38,119 nt of DNA from a virus, in the IMG/VR virus record IMGVR_UViG_3300047471_000283, positions 1 to 38,119 of that record. One strand, written 5' to 3'. The translations under genes and the position numbers were made by a program. Positions 1-7,298 of the stretch are shown one piece after another; the stretch's first letter is position 1; each line of letters starts with the position of its first letter. Under the pieces are notes generated by a model that was not told where the DNA came from, did not search any database, and worked only from the letters and a program-made list of their open reading frames with translations.

Positions 1-2
1 TG

Positions 3-653
3 CCGAACGAGATGGGTGCGGACAAGTCGATGCATATGGACTTCAACATCCAGCTTCCCGATCACCCCGGCAACGAGGAGTTCGCGAAGCAACTCGGGTT
101 CCAAGGGCGGCAGTTCTCTGTCGGCCACATCGACGCCAACGGCAAGTATCGGGACATCGCGACCGGCTACGATCCGCAGGTGCATGGGCCGCAGTTCCCG
201 CAGCGGAAGCTCGGGGAGATCGACGCCCAGTTGCAGGCGATGAAGTACCCGACCAAGGCTGACCCAGAAAGCTACGCCAAGTTCCTGCCCGCGAAGGTGG
301 GCGAGAACGGGCGACTCCAGTTCGACCCTGAGATTCACCAGTTCGCCATCGACAACCCGGCCCATGCGCTCGCGCGCTATGCCGAGGTGTCGGGGAAGAG
401 CCCGGCTGAACTCAAGGAACTGATCAACTCCGGCCAGTTCAAGCCCATGACGGATGCGGGCGTGGCGGGGTCGGTCGTCGTGAACAAGGACGGGATCGTG
501 TGGCAGTATCAGGACCCCACGCCCCCCTCGTACAACACGATGACCTCGATCGGGTCGCTGCGCGGGAAGAACCGGGCCACGATGCTGAACAAGCTGAAGG
601 GTCTGAACATCCTGCGTGGACATGACGTTGTGGAGCACTACCGTAACCTATAG
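3..653 (+). CDS. C-terminal part of a virion-associated protein (5' end cut by window edge)
   Basis: The frame is open back to the first base of the window, so the true start lies upstream; an internal ATG at 12 is only the first Met seen. At least 216 residues remain, hydrophilic and without TM segments or a motif I recognise. It is followed after 9 bases by the polyvalent virion gene, whose AGGAGG ribosome-binding site directly overlaps this gene's TAG stop region, so the two are co-transcribed. By position just before the LPD38-like protein and the holins it is most likely an internal virion or tail-associated protein, but that rests on context only. Confidence 0.75.
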   Translation, partial: PNEMGADKSMHMDFNIQLPDHPGNEEFAKQLGFQGRQFSVGHIDANGKYRDIATGYDPQVHGPQFPQRKLGEIDAQLQAMKYPTKADPESYAKFLPAKVGENGRLQFDPEIHQFAIDNPAHALARYAEVSGKSPAELKELINSGQFKPMTDAGVAGSVVVNKDGIVWQYQDPTPPSYNTMTSIGSLRGKNRATMLNKLKGLNILRGHDVVEHYRNL

Positions 654-662
654 GAGGCCATC

Positions 663-3191
663 GTGCCCGGATTCGGTCCATTCCTCGAACAGATCGGCAA
701 AGCCCTTCCGGAGATTGGGGAGGCGCTGTTCAAGCCGTCCATCCCTGAAGCCGCAGAGCGGACGCCATCCACACTGATCGATCAGGGCAAGCAGTTGCCT
801 CCGGCAATCGGCCAGAGAAGCGTGGGTGTTCCCTTCCACGGGGACCCCACGCTTCAAGCAGCGACCCGGACCACGAACGTCGAGCCGCAGACGGTCGGGG
901 ACTGGGTGACACAGAAGAAGAACGCGCTGATGGGCTTCATCCAGTCGGACCCGGGGATGCCTGCGGACATCCGGGACCAGTTGGTCAATCACCGGGCCAA
1001 CGTCGAGGAGTCGAACTACCTCGCGTCGAAGGCCCTCGCGCCGGTCTACGAAGGGCTGACGAAGAACCCGCCTGAGCAGGCGGCGGCCATGTGGGACTAC
1101 GCGGTGGCGGCCGACGACCTCGCGCAGGCGAAGCGCGAGAACTACAGCAGCATCCTCAAGGTCGGCGACGACGGCAAGGTGCTCAACGTGCCGATCGACA
1201 AGTGGGAAGCGCACATGCAGAAGCTACAGGACTACGTGCAGCAGGACCCTGAGATCGTGGACGCGCTCGCGAAGCGGTCCGCGATGTGGAAGACAGTATT
1301 CCAGAGCATGGTGGACGAAGGTGCCATCGTGCCGGAGCGCGAGTTGCAGGACTACACGCCGATGCGGCACCTCACGGGGATCGCGCGCGGTCTTGCTACT
1401 GCAACTGGAGACGAGACCCTCGTGCGTCGTCTCTCCGCCGTCGGGCGTCGTGGTGTAGCAGGCGGGGCGCGCGAAACCAATCTGGCTGTGTTGGAGCATG
1501 ACGTGATCCGGCGTTTCATCAAGTGGAAGGCCGACCGGCAACTCTTCACAAACCTGATGTCAGACCCAACGATCAACCTCACCGACCAGTTCAAGTACGG
1601 GCAGCAGCTTCCCTCCAACCTCACCCGGTTCGACCCAGGCCCGGGTCAGATCGGCTACATGAAGCGGCCTCCCGAGGCGGACTTCCTGTCGGGCGCGGCT
1701 GACGTGCTCCACAAGGACAAGTACGCGAGCGGCGGCTTCGTCATCCCCAAGGCTCTGAAGGCAGCACTGGAGAACATCTCGCCGAAGGACGCGGCTGCCG
1801 AGGACGTGTGGCGGAAGGCCGGGAAGGGCGTCGCCCGCTGGCTCACCGTCTACAACCCGAAGAACCTCTCGCTCAACATCGGCTCCGACCTCGTGACCGC
1901 CCTGATGGGTATGCCCGGGGAGAAGGCGCAGCCGCTGGGCATCCTCCGCTGGTATGGGAAGACGGCCCGGGGCGTCGTGAACGCGGCCGTGCACGGGGAC
2001 AAGTACATGGTCCGCGTGGGTGGTGTCGATCATGACGTGATGGCGCTCGCGCGCGAGCACGGGCTGATGGGCTCGACCTTCATGAACGAGGTCAAGGGTG
2101 GCGGCTCGATCGCCCCGGAACTGGAGCACCTGCTCCCACCGGGCTCCGTGCAGCACAACCCGCTGACCGAGTTCGCCGGGAACCTCCGTCAGGGCTTCGA
2201 GCTTGCCCCTCGCATCGCGGCGGGGCTGGAAGCCATGGAGCGCACCGGGAAGCTCAGTGACTTCGGTCGCGTCGGACGGGAGATCACGCTCAACTACGGC
2301 GGCGGTGCCCCCGAGGCGTCGCGCGTCCCGATGTGGAAGCTGATCGCCCCGTTCATCAAGTACATGGGCCTCGCCACCCGGCGCTTCGCGAATCTCGCGA
2401 GCACACCCGGCTCGCGAGGGAGAACCATCGCAGCGGTCGTCGGTGTGCCGTTCGCGGCCATGATGTGGAACCAGCAGAACGAGGCGTTCAAGAAGGTCGA
2501 GGATGCTCTCCCCGACTACGAGCGCAGCGGGATGCACCTCATCATGCACGACCCCTCCAACCCGGCTGTGCCGCTGGTGGACCGGCAGGGCAAGCCTGTC
2601 GTGCTCCGCTTCCGGTACCTGATCACGGAAGAGATGATGAAGCAAGCCGGACTGGGCAACCTCCCAGCGAGGATTGGTCGTCTCGTCACGGGTCAGGACA
2701 CGCCGGGCCAGTTCGCCGGGGAGACCGCGAAGGCGTTCGCCGGGAACATCGGCTCGATGATCACCATGCCCTCGCTGGCGCTCGACGCGCTGTCCGACAC
2801 GGACCGCTTCGGCAAGCACAGGGACATCGGTGAGAAGCTGATGCGGACGATCCCACTGGCGAAGATCATCAACGAGGGCTTCACGAACACGAAGGACTAC
2901 GGCCTGCTGGCCGGAGCCCAACGTACCGCCGAGGAACTCGCTGGCCTGAGCTTCGCGAACGTGACCCGCAAGGGTCCGAGTGTGATGGACGCAACGCTGA
3001 TGGATCACATTCGGCAACTGAAGGATGCGCGGTCGGCTCTCAAGCTGGCCTACCGCAACCAGAAGTCCCCGACCGAGAAGCAGAAAGCGATGGACAACCT
3101 GAAGGCGGCAGCGAAGGAACTCCAACGCTATGCCAAGGCCAAGGGTGCGATGAACGCTGCTGAGAAGCAGGCAGTCACGGAGGCACAGTAA
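663..3191 (+). CDS. Large polyvalent virion protein, LPD38-like (842 aa)
   Basis: Starts at GTG 663, five bases after AGGAGG (652-657). The 842-aa product is helical, with no signal peptide. Residues roughly 390-650 hold features I associate with the large polyvalent protein-associated domain LPD38 of phage internal virion proteins: a WLTVYNPKNLSLNIGSD stretch, then a DFGRVGREITLNYGG segment followed by IAPFIKYMGLATRRFAN. The last about 90 residues are Lys/Ala-rich and probably coiled coil. Such proteins in podo- and siphoviruses are usually carried in the capsid and ejected with DNA. It is the last big gene before the holins. The family assignment is from memory of sequence style, not a search. 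Confidence 0.7.
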   Translation: MPGFGPFLEQIGKALPEIGEALFKPSIPEAAERTPSTLIDQGKQLPPAIGQRSVGVPFHGDPTLQAATRTTNVEPQTVGDWVTQKKNALMGFIQSDPGMPADIRDQLVNHRANVEESNYLASKALAPVYEGLTKNPPEQAAAMWDYAVAADDLAQAKRENYSSILKVGDDGKVLNVPIDKWEAHMQKLQDYVQQDPEIVDALAKRSAMWKTVFQSMVDEGAIVPERELQDYTPMRHLTGIARGLATATGDETLVRRLSAVGRRGVAGGARETNLAVLEHDVIRRFIKWKADRQLFTNLMSDPTINLTDQFKYGQQLPSNLTRFDPGPGQIGYMKRPPEADFLSGAADVLHKDKYASGGFVIPKALKAALENISPKDAAAEDVWRKAGKGVARWLTVYNPKNLSLNIGSDLVTALMGMPGEKAQPLGILRWYGKTARGVVNAAVHGDKYMVRVGGVDHDVMALAREHGLMGSTFMNEVKGGGSIAPELEHLLPPGSVQHNPLTEFAGNLRQGFELAPRIAAGLEAMERTGKLSDFGRVGREITLNYGGGAPEASRVPMWKLIAPFIKYMGLATRRFANLASTPGSRGRTIAAVVGVPFAAMMWNQQNEAFKKVEDALPDYERSGMHLIMHDPSNPAVPLVDRQGKPVVLRFRYLITEEMMKQAGLGNLPARIGRLVTGQDTPGQFAGETAKAFAGNIGSMITMPSLALDALSDTDRFGKHRDIGEKLMRTIPLAKIINEGFTNTKDYGLLAGAQRTAEELAGLSFANVTRKGPSVMDATLMDHIRQLKDARSALKLAYRNQKSPTEKQKAMDNLKAAAKELQRYAKAKGAMNAAEKQAVTEAQ

Positions 3192-3192
3192 C

Positions 3193-3477
3193 ATGGGGCA
3201 TATCGCAGCGAGTAACGCACTGAGCCGGAGCCTCGGCAATGTACCGATGTGGATCGTCCAGACAGTGCTGGGGCTGATCCTGTCGGGTGGCATCGCGTGG
3301 TGTACGTGGGCGTCGGTGACGAACTGGAAGCACGAGGTCCGGATCGGCGTGGTCGAGACGAAGGTGGACGACATCCACAGTGACATCGGCGAGATCAAGG
3401 GTGACGTGAAGGACATGAACCGGAAGCTCGATCGTCTGATCGAAAGGAGTTCCAATGGCGTTCGATCCCATCAGTAG
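3193..3477 (+). CDS. Single-TM, coiled-coil membrane protein (lysis accessory or tail-membrane protein)
   Basis: ATG at 3193 follows GGAGG about 9 bases upstream, one base after the stop of the preceding gene. The 94-aa product has one hydrophobic segment (about residues 18-40, PMWIVQTVLGLILSGGIAWC) and a charged, heptad-like tail rich in Glu/Lys/Asp (about 50-85), giving an N-in or N-out bitopic protein with a coiled coil. Its end overlaps the holin start by 23 bases, so it belongs to the lysis cassette. It could be a second holin, an antiholin, or an inner-membrane spanin-like subunit; no outer-membrane lipoprotein partner is visible. Confidence 0.75.
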   Translation: MGHIAASNALSRSLGNVPMWIVQTVLGLILSGGIAWCTWASVTNWKHEVRIGVVETKVDDIHSDIGEIKGDVKDMNRKLDRLIERSSNGVRSHQ

Positions 3478-3862
3478 CCTGCTCGATGTGGGCAAGACCC
3501 TCATCGACAAGCTGATTCCCGATCCGCAGGCCAAGGCAGCGGCCACGCAGAAGTTGCTGGAGATGCAGCAGAACGGTGACCTCGCGGTCATCGCTGCTCA
3601 GTCTCACATCAACGAGATCGAGGCGGGCAACGCGAACCTGTTCGTCGCGGGCTGGCGGCCTGCGGTGGGCTGGGTCTGCGCCCTCGGCTTCGCCATCATG
3701 TGCTTCAGCCCGCTCCTGTCGTGGGCGGCGGCTCTCGCCGGTCATCCGGTCGTGGTGCCCGCCATCCCCACCGAGGGGCTGATGACGATCCTCATCGGTA
3801 TGCTCGGCCTCGGTGGTATGCGGACGGTCGAGAAGTTGAACGGTGCACAGGGCAACCACTAA
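3455..3862 (+). CDS. Holin, 3-TM GTA-type family
   Basis: ATG 3455 has AAAGGAG about 5 bases upstream. The 135-aa protein has an amphipathic N-terminal half (DVGKTLIDKLIPDPQAKAAA, then a Gln/Glu-rich helix) and a membrane C-terminal half beginning at FVAGWRPAVGWVCALGFAIM and ending in GMLGLGGMRTVEK. This order, with the N(A)RP-like 'GWRPAVGW' before the first TM and the Gly-rich last segment, is typical of the 3-TM holin family first described with gene transfer agents (GTA_holin_3TM). It would form inner-membrane lesions at the end of infection. The matching endolysin is not next to it but on the opposite strand at 5.3 kb. Confidence 0.88.
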   Translation: MAFDPISSLLDVGKTLIDKLIPDPQAKAAATQKLLEMQQNGDLAVIAAQSHINEIEAGNANLFVAGWRPAVGWVCALGFAIMCFSPLLSWAAALAGHPVVVPAIPTEGLMTILIGMLGLGGMRTVEKLNGAQGNH

Positions 3863-3872
3863 GGAGGCAGTC

Positions 3873-4037
3873 ATGCAGGTTCTTCTGATGGCGTTACAGT
3901 TGGCGGTGAGTGCGGCTGCGGCTGCGCTCAACGGGTTGTTCTTCGGTGCGGGGTTCGCGGTGGCGGCGGTGCTGGTTGAGAGACGGCTGTCGCAGAAGGA
4001 CGCGGCGAAGCTCGGTGAGAACCCGGCTGTGAAGTAG
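3873..4037 (+). CDS. Small membrane protein at end of late operon
   Basis: ATG 3873 is preceded by AAGGAGG at 3861-3867, which overlaps the holin stop, so I prefer it to an upstream GTG that lacks such a site. The 54-aa product is one long hydrophobic Ala/Leu/Val segment (about residues 3-36) followed by a short charged tail (ERRLSQKDAAKLGENPAVK). It is the last gene before the bidirectional terminator. A second holin/antiholin role fits its place and shape but is unproven. Confidence 0.8.
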   Translation: MQVLLMALQLAVSAAAAALNGLFFGAGFAVAAVLVERRLSQKDAAKLGENPAVK

Positions 4038-4049
4038 ACGTGGAAAGCA

Positions 4050-4087
4050 AAAAGGCCCGGCCCCCTGCGAAGGGAGTCGGGCCTTTT
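4050..4087. terminator. Bidirectional rho-independent terminator between convergent operons
   Basis: A perfect 10-bp inverted repeat, AAAAGGCCCG (4050-4059) and CGGGCCTTTT (4078-4087), encloses a short inner CCCT/AGGG stem. The A-run on one side and T-run on the other give a U-tract on either strand, so it can stop the rightward late transcript after 4037 and the leftward transcript after 4170. Confidence 0.92.
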
Positions 4088-4169
4088 GCGTTTCTAAGAC
4101 TGGCGGTGGTTTGAGCGTGCTACTTCCGTCAAGCAGTCGCCATTTGGTAGGTGCGACTTCCTTGAGCTA

Positions 4170-4247
4170 CTAATCGCTGAACATCCCGAGGTTCAAGTTG
4201 CCGAACAACTGCTCGAACGTCTTGTCACTCTTGGACGGCCAACCCAT
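4170..4247 (-). CDS. Candidate 25-aa peptide gene at the promoter-distal end of the leftward array
   Basis: ATG 4247 to TAG 4170. The peptide (GWPSKSDKTFEQLFGNLNLG within it) has a natural composition, unlike the Arg-rich shadow frames here. No good ribosome-binding site is seen; GGAGG lies about 25 bases upstream. It overlaps the end of a +1 frame extension of the gene at 4373-4612, so it may be translated by coupling or by a second frame change. Between it and the terminator (4088-4169) lies a weak hairpin, AGTCGC / GCGACT, and nothing else. Confidence 0.35.
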   Translation of the reverse strand: MGWPSKSDKTFEQLFGNLNLGMFSD

Positions 4248-4372
4248 CTGCTTGCTTCACCGGGGCGACCGTGCCTCCGGGGACCATCTGCCGTGCCTCG
4301 GCCGGGGGTTGTGGCTTCAGTGGCCCAGTCGCTTCCCAGTACCACTCGTACTTGGGCCACTTCTTCCCCGCC
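4225..4372 (-). other. Protein-like extension in the +1 frame of the 79-aa gene (possible frameshift product)
   Basis: At the end of the 4373-4612 gene the codons CCC TTT TGA could be re-read +1, the Phe-tRNA slipping on TTTT before the stop. The new frame continues for 49 residues, beginning EAGKKWPKYEWYWEATG, and stops at 4225. The join reads smoothly (VTKPF-EAGKKW) and has ordinary composition. No Shine-Dalgarno spacer like that of the RF2 site is present. An indel in the sequence at the 4-base run is the other explanation. Confidence 0.4.
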
Positions 4373-4612
4373 TCAAAAGGGCTTGGTGACGAGCACCTCG
4401 CAGCGGTCCGGGTCCGGGGCCGTGTTGCCAGCCGCGCCCGCAGCCGCCAGCATGATCGCCTTGTTGCTCGCCGCCTGAGCGTCGTCGGCCAGCACGAACT
4501 GCGGCTGCACGAGCACGCTCTTCTTCGCACCGCTGATGCGCTCGGCCTCGGTGGGGATGTAGAGGACAGCGATCAGGTAGATCGTGCCGACACTGTTGGT
4601 CTGGATTGCCAT
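4373..4612 (-). CDS. Conserved-looking phage protein of unknown function (79 aa)
   Basis: ATG 4612 follows GGAGGAG at optimal distance; this site overlaps the stop of the DnaQ-like gene, so the pair is coupled. The product has an N-terminal part rich in beta-strand formers (VGTIYLIAVLYIP) and an Ala-rich helix near residues 47-60. I do not recognise it. It may be longer than annotated because a +1 frame extension after its TGA stop looks coding (see 4225-4372). Confidence 0.75.
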   Translation of the reverse strand: MAIQTNSVGTIYLIAVLYIPTEAERISGAKKSVLVQPQFVLADDAQAASNKAIMLAAAGAAGNTAPDPDRCEVLVTKPF

Positions 4613-4613
4613 G

Positions 4614-5219
4614 TTACTCCTCCGGTTGGTTGGGTACTTCGAGATGCGGATTGCGAACCATATCGAGCAGCCGCGACATCAGCTTCGCCGTGGCTCTCGC
4701 GTCTTCGAGCGCGTTGTGAGGGACGCCCGGCCCCGCCTTCCTGATCTGGATGCCGAACCGCTGACACAGGCCGTCGAGCCCGTAGCCGCGCAGGCCGGGC
4801 AGACGCCCCACCTGATCGAGCGCGAGCGCCATGGTCATCGTGTCGAGCATCCTGTAGTGGAAGGTCTTGTTGATGTCAGCCCCGCCGAGACGGTACAGGC
4901 GCTTCATGAACCCGTAGTCGAACGACGCGACGTTGTGCCCGGCCATGTGCGCCTGCTTGAAGATGTTGTTCTTCAGGAGGAACGCCTTGATGCGCTCCAC
5001 CGCCTGCATCGGATCGTCGCCCTCGTGGGCGCGAAGGTCGATCCCGTTGATCCTGAGTGCGGCGTCCGTTGCCACGACCTCATCCTCGCGGATGTTGATC
5101 AGAATCTCGTCGTCGATCCCGCCGTCCCGCCACACCACAGCGCCGAGGGACAGAATCGAATGCTCGTTCGGATCGAGCCCCCCGGTCTCGGTGTCGATGA
5201 CCACCCATGTCCGCTGCAC
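4614..5219 (-). CDS. DnaQ-like (DEDDh) 3'-5' exonuclease
   Basis: A 201-aa DnaQ/RNase T-type exonuclease. ExoI is WVVIDTETGGLD (D9, E11), ExoII is MAGHNVASFDYGFM (D101), and ExoIII is HNALEDARATAKLM (H168, D173), the full DEDDh set. The start is GTG 5219, which overlaps the TAG of the 33-aa gene upstream by one base (TAGTG), giving coupling despite a weak ribosome-binding site. It could proofread, trim DNA ends, or degrade host nucleic acid. The phage polymerase already carries its own exonuclease domain, so this is a second, stand-alone DEDD enzyme. Confidence 0.9.
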   Translation of the reverse strand: MQRTWVVIDTETGGLDPNEHSILSLGAVVWRDGGIDDEILINIREDEVVATDAALRINGIDLRAHEGDDPMQAVERIKAFLLKNNIFKQAHMAGHNVASFDYGFMKRLYRLGGADINKTFHYRMLDTMTMALALDQVGRLPGLRGYGLDGLCQRFGIQIRKAGPGVPHNALEDARATAKLMSRLLDMVRNPHLEVPNQPEE

Positions 5220-5320
5220 TACTTGTGCTTCCAGACCATGGTGGCCGCGAAGATCAGGGCGAGCGCAGCGTTGTAGCCCGCTCCTGCGTTCTGCATCAAC
5301 TGCCCCATCACACTACCCAT
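5219..5320 (-). CDS. 33-aa small membrane peptide between endolysin and exonuclease
   Basis: ATG 5320 has AAAGGA about 9 bases upstream and lies one base after the endolysin stop; TAG 5219-5221 overlaps the GTG of the exonuclease. The peptide starts MGSVMGQLMQNAG and has a hydrophobic stretch YNAALALIFAATMVW, then KHK. A short TM peptide directly after the lysozyme could be a holin-like or antiholin factor for the leftward transcript, but the sequence alone does not show this. Confidence 0.65.
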   Translation of the reverse strand: MGSVMGQLMQNAGAGYNAALALIFAATMVWKHK

Positions 5321-5321
5321 G

Positions 5322-5780
5322 TCACACCATCCTTTCGCCGACTTCGATCATGTGCCGCAACCGGACCGCGCGCTGGCCGACTTGCTTGGCCCACACGCTG
5401 TCCATCATCTCACGCCCTGCCGCCTGCCAGTACTCGTCGTTCGCGAGGGTGTTCATCGCCGCGTTGACCGCCGCGATCATCTTCGTGAAGGCTCCGAACC
5501 GGCCGCCGAGGTTGAAGCTCATGTTGATCAGTGCGTCCTGCCGCACGGAGCCCATGAGCGTCCACACCGGGAAGTACTTGCGGCACCGCTGCTCCGCGAG
5601 GAAGATGTCGTACTTCATGAAGGCAACGATCTCGTCGTCGGTCAGGCTCCGAATCCGGGGCGGTGACCCGCCACCGATCAGGTGCCCGACACCGATCGTC
5701 CAGTTGCCCTCACTGTCGGGGTACGCATCGTACCGGTAGCCCTCGTCGCGGATCAGGTCCCGCTCAAGGTCAGACTGCAT
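5322..5780 (-). CDS. Endolysin, T4-type lysozyme (glycoside hydrolase family 24)
   Basis: A 152-aa muramidase cleaving the MurNAc-GlcNAc bond. The E-x8-D-x5-T catalytic triad has exactly the T4 spacing: E13 in RDEGYRYD, D22 in YPDSEGNW, T28 in WTIGVGHL. The WTIGVGH and NMSFNLGG motifs are also typical. It has no signal-anchor and no wall-binding domain, so it needs a holin and suits a Gram-negative host. I chose ATG 5780; an in-frame GTG at 5789 is possible. It overlaps the upstream gene by 11 bases. It lies in the leftward array, while the holins are at the end of the rightward operon. Confidence 0.92.
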   Translation of the reverse strand: MQSDLERDLIRDEGYRYDAYPDSEGNWTIGVGHLIGGGSPPRIRSLTDDEIVAFMKYDIFLAEQRCRKYFPVWTLMGSVRQDALINMSFNLGGRFGAFTKMIAAVNAAMNTLANDEYWQAAGREMMDSVWAKQVGQRAVRLRHMIEVGERMV

Positions 5781-5991
5781 CGGGTTCACTGATCGAGAGG
5801 TTCAGCGCGATCTCCGTGCCCTCGTTGCGGTTGATCGAGATGTACTCGGCCACGATACCACCGACCACACCACCGAGGGACTGTCCCACCTGCCCTTGGA
5901 AGGCCCGCATGAACTTACCATCCGTCAACAGAACAGCTTCCCACGTCCCGCCGATCTTACGAGACGCTATCGTCACTTGCGTGTTCGCCAC
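5770..5991 (-). CDS. Protein of unknown function (73 aa)
   Basis: I place the start at GTG 5991, which has GAGGGGG just upstream; residues further upstream in the same frame are Arg/Ser-rich shadow sequence. The product (ANTQVTIASRKIGGTWEAVL...) looks like a small beta-rich domain with a Gly/Val stretch near residues 37-48 (GQSLGGVVGGIVAEYISI) that could be a short hydrophobic helix. It overlaps the zinc-ribbon gene upstream by 35 bases and the endolysin downstream. Confidence 0.6.
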   Translation of the reverse strand: MANTQVTIASRKIGGTWEAVLLTDGKFMRAFQGQVGQSLGGVVGGIVAEYISINRNEGTEIALNLSISEPDAV

Positions 5992-6340
5992 TGAGCCCCC
6001 TCGCGTATTCGTCAACGTCGCTGACGATCCGCCGTAGTACATCATCCACTCGACGGCGACCGATCCGCCACGGGGTGAACGTCCCGTGGTAGAACAGGTC
6101 CACCAGTTCCTCACTCGGCCCCGGTTCGAGGCCCGCCTGAATCGCCCGCACTCTGCCGCGCAGGACCGCGATGAACTGTTCCTCATGGGCCTGCCACCAC
6201 TTGCGCGAGCGAAGTGTCGGTGGGGCGACGAAGGGAACAGGGGTCTCGGCGGCCCTGCGCTTGATGTAGCACGACAGGCAGCGGGTGCCGCATTCCTGCG
6301 GCTGCTTATCACACGACGTGCACAGGTTAGAAGCGGTCAC
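5957..6340 (-). CDS. Small zinc-ribbon protein (127 aa)
   Basis: GTG 6340 (GGGGTGG upstream) overlaps the stop of the MazG-like fusion gene. Residues 7-24 hold paired cysteines, CTSCDKQPQECGTRCLSC, a CxxC...CxxC zinc ribbon, then IKRRAAETP. The rest is helical with a WRIGRRRVDDVLRRI segment. Similar small zinc proteins in phages are often nucleic-acid binding, but no catalytic HNH residues are seen. Confidence 0.65.
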   Translation of the reverse strand: MTASNLCTSCDKQPQECGTRCLSCYIKRRAAETPVPFVAPPTLRSRKWWQAHEEQFIAVLRGRVRAIQAGLEPGPSEELVDLFYHGTFTPWRIGRRRVDDVLRRIVSDVDEYARGLSGEHASDDSVS

Positions 6341-7298
6341 GCGGGTCCACCCCGGGGTTCGCGTCCCGCCACTCCTTGATCATCTGGAGGGTGAGCGCGT
6401 AGCCCGCTGTGTCCGTCATGTTGTCCCGCTTCGGGGCGTTCCGGTGGCGCGACTGCTTCACGCAGATCATCGCCTGCCCGATGTCCTCGGCCTCCAGCCG
6501 GACGCCCGGCTTCAGCTTGTCCCGCAGGAGCGAGGTGAGCATGTCGGCACTCCGCGTCATGTCGAAGATCGGGTGGCCGTACGCCTTGCCCCGGTCGCCC
6601 AACACGAGCCGGTGCGCTTCCTGCGCGATGCTCTCCACGGGCTCTGAGGGGCCGTTGACGGGGATGAAGCGGCCCGGGCGGCTGTACAGACCCGCGACGT
6701 TCAACGGTGCACCCACGGTCACCGTGGGTTCCGAGAACAGTTCCATCTGCTCCAGCGAACCACCCTCCTTCATCTGGGCGCTCACGATCGTGTTCATCTC
6801 GCGCTCCTCCTCGATCTGCTGCCGCACGTACATCACCGCGTCGAGCAGTTCCTGATAGAGGTCCACGAGGGCCTTGCGGCCGTTCTGCGTCTTCAGTTCC
6901 GTGCCGTACTTCTTGATCCCCTGCTCCCTGCGCTCGTTGATGTCCGCGAGCACGAGGTCCGTCACCGAGGTCTTGCCCGGCTTCGGGTCCTGCTGCGGTC
7001 TCGTTGTGTCACCCATGGGTATGATCCTCTCTTCGTGCTTGTGCCAGTAGTCGATCCAGAAGTTGAGCATCTCTTCTTGACTGAACCAAGGTACGATCTC
7101 TTCCACCACTCGCGTCGTTGTCACCTCAGTGTCCCCCGGCTTGTGGCCGGTGAACTCAGTGATGTGGACGGGACGACTGTTGTAAGAGATCGTTGCCTTC
7201 CGCACGTCCCCCAGCCAGAACGTCCCGAACATGCCCCCGAGGGGCGCGTACAACTGCCGGGCGATGTCAGGCAACCGCCACTTCTTGCGGAGACCCAT
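6327..7298 (-). CDS. MazG-like / DUF6378-like nucleotide-pool fusion protein (323 aa)
   Basis: ATG 7298 overlaps the polymerase stop in ATGA. Three parts are seen. Residues 1-95 are a novel N-terminal region with no family I know. About residues 110-165 (INERREQGIKKYGTELKTQN ... ALVDLYQELLDAVMYVRQ) match the all-alpha phage dNTP pyrophosphohydrolase-like proteins. About residues 225-315 (LVLGDRGKAYGHPIFDMTRS ... TDTAGYALTLQMIKEW) match the DUF6378 style. An internal ATG at 7016 has its own AGAGAGG site, so a shorter form lacking the N-terminal part may also be made. The gene overlaps PolA and probably tunes nucleotide pools during replication. Confidence 0.75.
   Translation of the reverse strand: MGLRKKWRLPDIARQLYAPLGGMFGTFWLGDVRKATISYNSRPVHITEFTGHKPGDTEVTTTRVVEEIVPWFSQEEMLNFWIDYWHKHEERIIPMGDTTRPQQDPKPGKTSVTDLVLADINERREQGIKKYGTELKTQNGRKALVDLYQELLDAVMYVRQQIEEEREMNTIVSAQMKEGGSLEQMELFSEPTVTVGAPLNVAGLYSRPGRFIPVNGPSEPVESIAQEAHRLVLGDRGKAYGHPIFDMTRSADMLTSLLRDKLKPGVRLEAEDIGQAMICVKQSRHRNAPKRDNMTDTAGYALTLQMIKEWRDANPGVDPRDRF

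Noticed and set aside
1560-3455. Long minus-strand open frame (631 codons) opposite the 842-aa virion gene
   Set aside because: Composition is typical of an antisense shadow in high-GC DNA, and it would oppose the late operon.
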